From: a bacterium | GTDB taxonomy: Bacteria; Krumholzibacteriota; Krumholzibacteriia; JACNKJ01 | DNA: 18,475 bases | Direction: 5' to 3' | Assembly (NCBI GenBank): GCA_014382085.1 | Contig: JACNKJ010000156.1 | Span: 1-18,475, forward strand | Shown here: piece after piece, positions 7,227 through 13,728 of the stretch | How positions within the stretch are numbered: the first letter of the stretch is position 1 | How the letters are laid out: the number at the start of each line of letters is the position of its first letter | Position numbers and translations under genes: made by a program | Notes under the pieces: generated by a model | The model's input: the letters and a program-made list of their open reading frames with translations, nothing else | The model's database searches: none | What the model was told of the DNA's origin: nothing

Positions 7227-8981
7227 ATGAAGGCCACACGCAACTTGCTCGCGGTCATTATCCTGGCCCTGACGGCCACGATAATGCTCGGTTGCGGACA
7301 GGTGAAAGACGACAGCGTCGTCGCGACTGTGAACGACCTGCCCATCACTGTCGGCTATATGCAGGCCAAGTGGGCGAAGATGGCGGAGAACGACGCCGCG
7401 TTATTCCCCGATTCCCTGAGCCTAGAGGAGATTCAGGACAAGGTCCTGGACACCCTCATCAAAAAGGAACTCATCGTCAGTAAGGCTCATGAAGAGGGCT
7501 ACATAAGCGACGAAGTCTATGTGAATGCCTACAACTCCCACCTAGACTACCGCCTTATCGAACTTCTGAAGAATCAGGAGATCGTCGACAAGCTTCCCGA
7601 GTTCAGCGAAGAGGAAATTCAGGACCACTACCAGTACATCGGCAAGATTGCCTCTGCCCGCCACATCGAAGTGGATGGCGAGCAAGAAGCCGCTGATATC
7701 CGCGCGAAGATCGAGGCCGGCGAGATGAGTTTCCACGACGCCATTCTCGAATATTCCACCAACCAGGACCGTTTTTCCGGTGGAAAAATGCAGCAGGTAT
7801 CTTTTGGCGTGAGTGTGGTGTCCGTAGAGAACGCCCTCTTTCACATGGAAGAGGGTCAGATGAGCCAGCCCGTTAAGGTACCCAACGGCTGGGCCCTACT
7901 CTATCTGGATGAAATGACCGTACAGGAAGCTCCTCCTTTTGAGCAGGTGAGGGATCAGATTGTCAAGCGTCTGGAAGTGCGGGCCCTGCGTAGCATCGGC
8001 GACGCCCATGGTTCCGATGTGCTCAAGAAGTACGGCTTCAAATTCCACTGGGATGTGGCTGCGGAAATCATCGACCTTATGCCCGACGATCTCGTGCCCT
8101 CGCAGCTCAATGATCCGCCGGTTTTTGAAAAGCCCATTCTCAAGTTCAGCGATGAGCAGAAGCAGATGGTGCTCTACGAAATCGAAGGTGAGAAGCACAC
8201 CCTGGCAGAATTCTCCGACGAATATGATGAACTCAGCATCTACGAGCGCCCCAATAAGGGCTCCCGCTCCAAGGGCATCTACAACAAGGTTCGTCGCCAG
8301 ATGATCAACTACGTCATGCCCCTGGAAGCCAGGAGTCGGGGTATGGAAAATGACCCCGACCTCGTTGTGGCCATGAAGGAATATGAGGAGCAGAACTGTA
8401 TCGGTTCAGTGAAGCGAATGCTGGTGGATGCTCCCATGGAATTCGGCGACGAACAGGTTCAGGCTTTTTACGAAGAGCATCCTCTGCTTTACACGCGTAA
8501 GTACGCGGTGATCTGCAAGCAGTTGGTGACCAACACCGAGGATGATATTCGCGAGGCCTATCGCCGTCTCGAAGCCGGCGCGGAATTCGACTCGGTGGGT
8601 GCGGATTTCGCCATAACCTGGCCGCAGTCTTGGACAACCGAATGGTTCACACCCGACAGCCTGACCTCTCCCGATCACGAGGTCTTTCGTCAGGTGCTGC
8701 GTCTGGAGAATGTGAACGACTACACGCCTCCCTTCGAGTATCAGGGCTATTGGGCCGTCTATCAGATGGTGCAGGAATCCGACCCCGTGTTGCTGCCCCT
8801 GGAGGATGTCTATCAGCGCGCCCGCAGCGAGGCCTTCGAGTCGGCCTCGTCGGCTCGTCTCGAGTCCTTGTTGATCCAGTGGCGCGATGAAGCGGAAGTG
8901 GTGATCCACGAAAAGGTGCTTCGCAAGGTCCAGAAGGGAGAAGCGCCTAATCCGAATCGCGACAAGTACAAGTCTCTCTAG
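7227..8981 (+). CDS. Parvulin-type peptidyl-prolyl isomerase, predicted lipoprotein
   Basis: The 584-residue protein starts at ATG 7227, with GAGGT seven bases upstream. An in-frame ATG at 7206 would place non-signal residues in front of an otherwise normal export signal. Residues 1-23 form a lipoprotein signal (KATRN, a hydrophobic core, then TIMLGC with Cys23 as the lipidation site; the lipobox is slightly unusual in having Met-Leu). A SurA/PrsA-like N-terminal helical region follows. A parvulin domain at about 140-232 contains SARHIEV, SFHDAILEYS, SGGKMQQVSFG and VPNGWALLYLDE. The C-terminal half, about 270-584, is less typical and may contain a second, degenerate isomerase-like region. 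Inferred role: folding of exported proteins at the periplasmic face of a membrane. It is the first of three tandem isomerase genes. Confidence 0.85.
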   Translation: MKATRNLLAVIILALTATIMLGCGQVKDDSVVATVNDLPITVGYMQAKWAKMAENDAALFPDSLSLEEIQDKVLDTLIKKELIVSKAHEEGYISDEVYVNAYNSHLDYRLIELLKNQEIVDKLPEFSEEEIQDHYQYIGKIASARHIEVDGEQEAADIRAKIEAGEMSFHDAILEYSTNQDRFSGGKMQQVSFGVSVVSVENALFHMEEGQMSQPVKVPNGWALLYLDEMTVQEAPPFEQVRDQIVKRLEVRALRSIGDAHGSDVLKKYGFKFHWDVAAEIIDLMPDDLVPSQLNDPPVFEKPILKFSDEQKQMVLYEIEGEKHTLAEFSDEYDELSIYERPNKGSRSKGIYNKVRRQMINYVMPLEARSRGMENDPDLVVAMKEYEEQNCIGSVKRMLVDAPMEFGDEQVQAFYEEHPLLYTRKYAVICKQLVTNTEDDIREAYRRLEAGAEFDSVGADFAITWPQSWTTEWFTPDSLTSPDHEVFRQVLRLENVNDYTPPFEYQGYWAVYQMVQESDPVLLPLEDVYQRARSEAFESASSARLESLLIQWRDEAEVVIHEKVLRKVQKGEAPNPNRDKYKSL

Positions 8982-9846
8982 CGTTCTGGGCCTCCTTCTA
9001 CTCCTGGTCGCCTGCGGCCGGCAGGAGGAGGAGGCCCTTCCTCGCTCGGAGGATCCAGTGGTGGAAGGCGGTGGCGAGGCCATCGTCCAGGTGGGTGGAC
9101 GCTCCTTGGGTTTCGGGGAGTTCGAGCAACTCATTCCCGCCGAGTATCACGGTCTGCTAACCCAGGATGAAAAGCTGGAGTATCTCCACCGCTGGGTGGA
9201 CACCGAGCTACTCTACCGGGCCGCCGAATCGCGGGGACTGCTTGATGATCCCGAGCTCAGGCGCCGCCTGCTGGAACAGCGTCGAGACTTCGTGGCCAAC
9301 GCCTATCTTCAGAAAACCTTGGATGAACGGGTGGGCATCACCGAGGCGGAAATATCGGACTACTATAGTAGCCACCTCGACGAGTACGCCTGGGAGTATC
9401 GATACCGGCAGATCGTGGTGAACAGCCGCGACGAGTCGGGAGAAATCTACGGCAATCTTCAGCGCGGCCAGATCTCGTTCAAGCGCGCCGCCGAAAAATA
9501 TTCCCTGGATGCCAGCGCGCGTTTGGGTGGAGACATGGGATGGATGAGCCGCGCGGCGGTGCCGCCGGAAATACTCGTCCGTCTGGTAAAAATGGAGAAG
9601 AACGGAATCTCCGAGCCCTTTGAAACAACTTGGGGTTGGACCCTTATTCAATTCCGCGAGCGGCGAGAGAGCGAGAACGCTCTGGAATTGGGCACGGTGC
9701 GCGAAGAGATCCTTCGATACCTGCTCATCGAGAAGCGCCGACGCGTTTACGGTGAGGTTCTCGAGGAACTACGCGAGGCTTTTCCCGTTGAGTATCACCC
9801 GGAACTGGACACACGGCTGGGCGGCGAATCGCCCCCGGCGCCCTGA
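8950..9846 (+). CDS. Second parvulin/SurA-like isomerase, predicted lipoprotein with non-AUG start
   Basis: The frame is open from 8905 to the stop at 9844-9846. Upstream of the first ordinary start (GTG 9058) it encodes a clear lipoprotein signal: an Arg near the N-terminus, then LGLLLLLVAC followed by GRQEEE. No ATG, GTG or TTG exists in this frame between the stop at 8902-8904 and 9058. An AUC at 8950, nine bases after AGAAGGGAG, best fits as start and gives 298 residues with Cys22 lipidated. This start is inferred. Starting at GTG 9058 would give 262 residues and lose the signal. A SurA_N-like helical region is followed by a parvulin domain at about 149-240 (YRYRQIVV, FKRAAEKYSLD, LGGDMGWM, TTWGWTLIQFRERR). 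The 5' end overlaps the upstream gene by 32 bases. An indel error or a programmed frameshift are alternatives. Confidence 0.75.
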   Translation: MRIATSTSLSSVLGLLLLLVACGRQEEEALPRSEDPVVEGGGEAIVQVGGRSLGFGEFEQLIPAEYHGLLTQDEKLEYLHRWVDTELLYRAAESRGLLDDPELRRRLLEQRRDFVANAYLQKTLDERVGITEAEISDYYSSHLDEYAWEYRYRQIVVNSRDESGEIYGNLQRGQISFKRAAEKYSLDASARLGGDMGWMSRAAVPPEILVRLVKMEKNGISEPFETTWGWTLIQFRERRESENALELGTVREEILRYLLIEKRRRVYGEVLEELREAFPVEYHPELDTRLGGESPPAP

Positions 9847-9865
9847 TCAAGGACGGAGCAAATTC

Positions 9866-11206
9866 ATGAAGCGAGCATTAACTGCGGCTCTTTTGACGAT
9901 TCTAGCACTGGGCGCGACTCATCCCGCCCTCGCCCAGGGTGGCGACCTGGCCACTCTGGACAAGATCGTCGCTACCGTGGACGACGCGGTTATCCTTCTG
10001 AGCGCCGTGCTTCAGGACGTTGAACTTTTTCTCATGCAGACCGGCATGCAGGTGGATTCCCTGCAATACCGTCAGCTCATGGAGGAAGCCCTGGAAAACA
10101 TGGTCAGCGAGAAAATCCTGCTGGCCAAGGCGCGACGTGAGAAGCAGGAAGTGGGCGAGGACGAATTGAGCATGGCCCTGGATCGCCACATCGAAGGGCT
10201 CCGGCAGCAGGCGGGCGGCGAGTCTCGCTTCCAGCGTCAACTTGAGGCCGAGGGCATGGACATGCGCGACCTCCGCCGCAGGCTCAGCGATCCCATGCGC
10301 GATCAGCTCATGGTGCAGCGGGTCGTGGAAGGCGTTACCTGGGAGCTGGAAGTGGGCGAGGCCGAAGCTCGCGAATTTTTTGAAGCCAACAAGATGAACT
10401 CCGACATGATCCCGCTTCGCCCCCAAGCCGTGAAGCTGGCCCACTTGCTGGTCGTGCCCCGCCCGGCGGCGTCGGTTGAGGCCGTGGCGCGTCGCAGTTG
10501 GCAGGCGGCCTTGGATCGCCTGGCGGCCGGTGAAGACTTCGGAGCGGTGGCCAAGGAACTCAGCAGTGGTCCCGCCGCCGACAAGGGCGGCGACCTGGGA
10601 TGGCTGAATCTTCAGGACATCGCCCAGCCCGCCTTGCAGGAAGCTCTCATGGGTCTTGAAGCCGGGCAGACGGCCGAGGAAGTGATCACCGAGGCGGGCC
10701 TGCATATCATTCGCATGGAAGAGCGCCAGGGGGCCGGCGTGCACTTCAGGCAGATCGTTATTCCCATGAAAGTGACCGAGGACGATCGTCTCGAAGCCCG
10801 TGAGCGCGCGCGCGAAGCTTGGAAATTCCTCAACGAAGGCGGAGAGTGGCAGGCCGCCGTGACCCAGTTCAGTGACGACAAATACACTCGCGATCAAGGC
10901 GGCGAACTGCCGGCCATCCCCATCGACCAGTTGGATGACCGCTATCGTGACATCATCGAACTGCTCGAGCCCAACGAATACTCCACGGTTTTCAAGGGTG
11001 CGCGGGGTTATCAGATTGTGAGACTCAGGGGACGCGAAGCAGCACGCCCCTTCGAGTACGAGGAAATAGCAGAGCAGCTTCGTGTGGAACTGCTGGCGCA
11101 GAAGCGCAATGAGACCATCGCCAACTATCTCGTGGATCTGGAAAAAGAAGTTTTCGTGCAACGCATGGGCATTCCCGATCCTCAGGAATTGGGAGCCGGT
11201 AATTGA
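9866..11206 (+). CDS. surA: SurA-like periplasmic chaperone with two parvulin domains
   Basis: The ATG at 9866 follows AGGACGGAG by seven bases, and the protein has 446 residues, close to SurA of Escherichia coli. A Sec signal peptide (MKRALTAALLTILALG, cleavage after ALA at residue 23) is followed by a helical SurA N-terminal domain (about 27-165). The first parvulin domain is at about 188-286 (VKLAHLLVV, GGDLGWL, TEAGLHIIRMEER) and the second at about 292-388 (VHFRQIVIP, FSDD, QGGELPAIP, GYQIVRLRGR). By family knowledge it escorts unfolded outer-membrane proteins through the periplasm. Unlike the two genes before it, it is not lipidated. Its TGA overlaps the TTG start of the S4 gene (TTGA), indicating translational coupling. 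Confidence 0.92.
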   Translation: MKRALTAALLTILALGATHPALAQGGDLATLDKIVATVDDAVILLSAVLQDVELFLMQTGMQVDSLQYRQLMEEALENMVSEKILLAKARREKQEVGEDELSMALDRHIEGLRQQAGGESRFQRQLEAEGMDMRDLRRRLSDPMRDQLMVQRVVEGVTWELEVGEAEAREFFEANKMNSDMIPLRPQAVKLAHLLVVPRPAASVEAVARRSWQAALDRLAAGEDFGAVAKELSSGPAADKGGDLGWLNLQDIAQPALQEALMGLEAGQTAEEVITEAGLHIIRMEERQGAGVHFRQIVIPMKVTEDDRLEARERAREAWKFLNEGGEWQAAVTQFSDDKYTRDQGGELPAIPIDQLDDRYRDIIELLEPNEYSTVFKGARGYQIVRLRGREAARPFEYEEIAEQLRVELLAQKRNETIANYLVDLEKEVFVQRMGIPDPQELGAGN

Positions 11207-11487
11207 GACTGGATATCTGGCTCAAGCAAGTTTGTCTGGTGAAGAGCCGCAGCCTCGCCAAGCGCGGCTGCCAGTCTGGGGACATTCTTCTGAGCGGCGA
11301 ACCCGTGAAAGAAAGCCATTCCCTTCGCGTGAATGAGATTTTGAGTTTGAGCTTCCCCGCCCGGCGTTTGGAAATTCGAGTGGCGGCCATCCCCGAGGGC
11401 AATGTGCCCAAGAAGAGCGCGCCGGATTTCTACGAAGTGCTGAGTGATGAAAGGCTGGAGAGGGAAGATCCGCGAGATGGGATTTAG
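11203..11487 (+). CDS. rqcP: Small S4-domain RNA-binding protein, RqcP/Hsp15-like
   Basis: This 94-residue protein starts with TTG at 11203, overlapping the preceding stop by three bases, with GGGAG seven bases upstream. Residues 1-52 match an S4 RNA-binding domain (MRLDIWLKQVCLVKSRSLAK, then GDILLSGEPVKESHSL and NEILSLSF). The ending KKSAPDFYEVLSDERLE resembles the tail of RqcP (YabO) more than the longer Hsp15. By family knowledge RqcP binds 50S-peptidyl-tRNA complexes and assists Ala-tail synthesis in ribosome quality control; Hsp15 also recognises stalled 50S subunits. The position downstream of mfd mirrors the Bacillus subtilis mfd-yabO neighbourhood. The stop codon is overlapped by the start of a heptamer array. 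Confidence 0.8.
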   Translation: MRLDIWLKQVCLVKSRSLAKRGCQSGDILLSGEPVKESHSLRVNEILSLSFPARRLEIRVAAIPEGNVPKKSAPDFYEVLSDERLEREDPRDGI

Positions 11488-11528
11488 TCTCGAGTCCCCA
11501 GTCTCGAGTCCCCAGTCGCCAGTCTCCA
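11486..11528. repeat. Left heptamer array (minus-oriented CTGGNGA units)
   Basis: Read on the minus strand this holds six 7-bp units: CTGGAGA, CTGGCGA, CTGGGGA, CTCGAGA, CTGGGGA, CTCGAGA, then CT. The plus-strand beginning overlaps the TAG of the S4 gene. It faces the array at 11574-11598 across the terminator and can pair with it. Confidence 0.8.
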
Positions 11529-11536
11529 GACAGAAA

Positions 11537-11564
11537 ATCCCTCCCCCGGTGATGGGGGAGGGAT
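11537..11564. terminator. Bidirectional intrinsic terminator between convergent genes
   Basis: A perfect 11-bp stem, ATCCCTCCCCC (11537-11547) and GGGGGAGGGAT (11554-11564), closes a 6-base loop. CTTGTTT follows on the plus strand, and AAAA before it becomes TTTT on the minus strand, so it can end both the plus-strand S4 operon and the minus-strand antiporter transcript. Confidence 0.85.
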
Positions 11565-11573
11565 CTTGTTTAA

Positions 11574-11598
11574 GACTGGAGACCGGAGACTGGCGACT
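11574..11598. repeat. Right heptamer array (plus-oriented CTGGNGA units)
   Basis: Three units (CTGGAGA, CCGGAGA, CTGGCGA) plus CT end exactly one base before the antiporter stop codon (11599-11601 on the minus strand). Together with 11486-11528 it makes an inverted pair around the terminator hairpin. Confidence 0.8.
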
Positions 11599-13506
11599 CT
11601 AAGTTCCATCGCTGCTTGGCGTCGATCCTCCGCCTCCGCCGCCGCTGCGACGAGGTCTGCGACGACGACGCCTGCGACGTGTGGAAGAGTTTCCGGCCCG
11701 GCTTTCGGCCTGGCCGCTCTCAGTGTTGCGATCCGCTCGCTCGGGACGTCCACCGCCAGGGCGGCCCCCACCTGAGCGACTTCCACCGGAACCTTCACTG
11801 CCGGAGCGCTCGCCGCCGGAGCGTTCTCCACCGGAACGATCTCCGCCAGAGCGAGATCCACCTGTGCGCCCGCCGCTGCCGCCGCGAGAACGTCCGCCAC
11901 GGCCGCTGCCGCCGCGAGAACGTCCGCCACGGTCATCGTCCTGTCGCCCGCGATCCTTGTAATAGTCACGCCGCTGCTGGCGCTTCTTGTCGCGAATCTC
12001 CTTCATCTCAGCGTCGCTGGCGCCTTCGTAGCCACGATGGCGGTTCAAGGACCACTTGAGTGCCGGTGGCGTGATCAGCGTGGTCACGATGACCATGATC
12101 ACCACGGCGCTGAAGGTGGGCGCGTTCACTACAGGTTCGCCATGCAACATGAGGCTGGCGCCGATGCCCGCGAAGATGAGCCCCACTTCGCCTCGAGGAA
12201 TCATGCCGATTCCCACCGAGAGCTTGTCGAGTCCCTTCTCGATAACACCGAAGGAGCAAACCTGCTTACCCACGATGGCGGCCAAGGTCAGCGCGCCCGC
12301 GAAGATCAGGATGCTCGTATCGCCGAAGGTGGAAAGATCCACCTTGTAGCCCATGCGCACGAAAAAGATGGGCACAAGGAATCCCGCCAGAGGCGCGAGA
12401 ATTTCCTCGAGATTGTGCTCGTGCTTGTCGCCGAGCTGCTTGAAGTGCAATTCGTCCAGGACCAATCCCGCTGCGAAGGCTCCCACGATGGTGGCCAGAC
12501 CGATTTTGTCGGCCAGCCAACTGAAGAGGAAGAGCACCAGCAGTCCCACGGTGAGCAAAATGTGCTCGCCGCGCAGCTTACTGGCCAGCTTGAAGATCCT
12601 GGGAGATGCCCACTGTCCTATTGCAATGGCGGCCACCAGAAAGAGAACCGCCTTGCCGATGATCCAGAAGATCCCGCCAATTGCCATCTCCTCGCCGGAG
12701 TTCACTCCCTTGATCATTCCCATCACCACCGCGAGGACCACAAGGCCCATCACGTCGTCGATCACGGCCGCGCCCAGGACGATCTTGCTCTCCCTCGCCT
12801 GCAGGCGACCCAGGTCCTTGAGGACGCGCGCCGTAATGCCCACGCTCGTGGCGGCTAAGGTGGCACCGATGAAGACATGCACCCAGATTTCCGTTCCGGG
12901 TGGCAGCAGCCAGGCGCTGACTCCCCAGCCCAGGAAGAAGGGTGCGATGACGCCAAGCAGGGCCACCAAAAGGGACGAGAGGCCGACGCTCATCATTTCC
13001 TTCACGTTGCTTTCCAGGCCAACCTGGAAAAGCAGAAGGATGACGCCGATCTCACCTAGCAACTCAATGATCCGTTCAGCGCCGATCGCCGCGCCGGCAA
13101 GATTGCCGATAGCCGGGAAATGAACTTCTAGCGCAATCAGGTTCTCCCAACCTTGGAACCCGATCAGGGTCAAATTGCCCAAGATGACGCCGAAAACCAG
13201 CTCGCCCAGCACGCTGGGTTGACCGAAGCGTTCCATGGCTGCGCCGCCCAACTTGGCGGCGAGCATGACAATCATCAACAGGGCAAGCACGGGCGCGATG
13301 GGGTTCGAGTGTCCCCCGCCTCCGTGCTCTTCGCCATGCTCGACCACATCACCATGAGACGCCGGAGCATGCTGCTCGACGGCGGTTTCGGCGTGTGCGG
13401 GAGCGATGGCGGAGGGGGCCTTTGTGCCGGGCAGGATGCCCAGGCCGGCCAAGGAGAGGACGGCAAGGGTGACCAGCGCCACACCGCCCAAGCGGATTGT
13501 CCGCAT
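11599..13506 (-). CDS. CPA2-family cation/proton antiporter with His-rich N-terminus and Arg/Gly-rich tail
   Basis: The ATG at 13506 (GGAG six bases upstream) gives 635 residues; an in-frame ATG at 13545 lacks a good ribosome-binding site. The membrane core (about 68-485) shows CPA2 marks: FGQPSVLGELVFGVILG, a TSVGITARVL segment (220-229), the paired aspartates Asp250-Asp251 in AAVIDDVMGL and GMIPRGEVGL (434-443). Two aspartates suggest an electrogenic NapA-like Na+/H+ exchanger; K+ or another ion is possible. Two additions stand out: an N-terminal signal-like segment ending AHA (about 39) followed by a His-rich stretch (45-66), and a hydrophilic C-terminal tail (486-635) with repeated RGGS/SGGER units ending in a run of eight or more arginines. 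The tail includes a perfect 30-bp tandem duplication. The gene ends against a heptamer array and the shared terminator. Confidence 0.92.
   Translation of the reverse strand: MRTIRLGGVALVTLAVLSLAGLGILPGTKAPSAIAPAHAETAVEQHAPASHGDVVEHGEEHGGGGHSNPIAPVLALLMIVMLAAKLGGAAMERFGQPSVLGELVFGVILGNLTLIGFQGWENLIALEVHFPAIGNLAGAAIGAERIIELLGEIGVILLLFQVGLESNVKEMMSVGLSSLLVALLGVIAPFFLGWGVSAWLLPPGTEIWVHVFIGATLAATSVGITARVLKDLGRLQARESKIVLGAAVIDDVMGLVVLAVVMGMIKGVNSGEEMAIGGIFWIIGKAVLFLVAAIAIGQWASPRIFKLASKLRGEHILLTVGLLVLFLFSWLADKIGLATIVGAFAAGLVLDELHFKQLGDKHEHNLEEILAPLAGFLVPIFFVRMGYKVDLSTFGDTSILIFAGALTLAAIVGKQVCSFGVIEKGLDKLSVGIGMIPRGEVGLIFAGIGASLMLHGEPVVNAPTFSAVVIMVIVTTLITPPALKWSLNRHRGYEGASDAEMKEIRDKKRQQRRDYYKDRGRQDDDRGGRSRGGSGRGGRSRGGSGGRTGGSRSGGDRSGGERSGGERSGSEGSGGSRSGGGRPGGGRPERADRNTESGQAESRAGNSSTRRRRRRRRPRRSGGGGGGSTPSSDGT
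11873..11932 (-). repeat. Perfect 30-bp tandem duplication within the antiporter tail
   Basis: Bases 11873-11902 and 11903-11932 are identical. On the coding strand they encode two copies of a 10-residue Arg-Gly-Gly-Ser unit (RGGRSRGGSG). Next to it, imperfect 15-bp units encode SGGER/SGGDR repeats. This shows recent growth of the tail by repeat expansion. Confidence 0.9.
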
Positions 13507-13593
13507 GTGCTCTCCTTCGTTCAGGTTGCCGGGTCCGCCATCCAAGCGCTTGAATCATAAAGAGTTGCGCGGGGCGAGACGCCGGTTGGCATG

Positions 13594-13622
13594 AAACTAT
13601 GACGGCAATGAAAATCCGTCAA
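13594..13622 (-). promoter_or_regulatory. Candidate promoter of the antiporter
   Basis: On the minus strand TTGACG (plus positions 13617-13622) is followed after exactly 17 bases by TAGTTT (13594-13599). The predicted start near 13587 gives an antiporter leader of about 80 bases. The rest of the divergent gap (13507-13728) shows no clear promoter for the plus-strand symporter. Confidence 0.42.
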
Positions 13623-13728
13623 GAAATGTCGTTCATACCTCGTTTCCATCCAGCGAGCCAAGGGCCGGGGTGGACAGAAAAAGCTGCTTCTGCAATGTTT
13701 GCGCCCGACCAATTCAAGGGGAGAATCC

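Noticed and set aside
9902..11161. 419-codon open frame on the minus strand
   Set aside because: Antisense to the SurA-like gene, with no ribosome-binding site or domain; explained by codon bias of the real gene.
11681..11962. Plus-strand frame encoding a Pro-Pro-Glu-Arg repeat protein
   Set aside because: It is the reverse complement of the Gly/Arg-rich antiporter tail; the repeats are inherited from the coding strand.
12037..12858. 273-codon plus-strand frame
   Set aside because: Antisense to the antiporter membrane core, whose CPA2 motifs are unambiguous.
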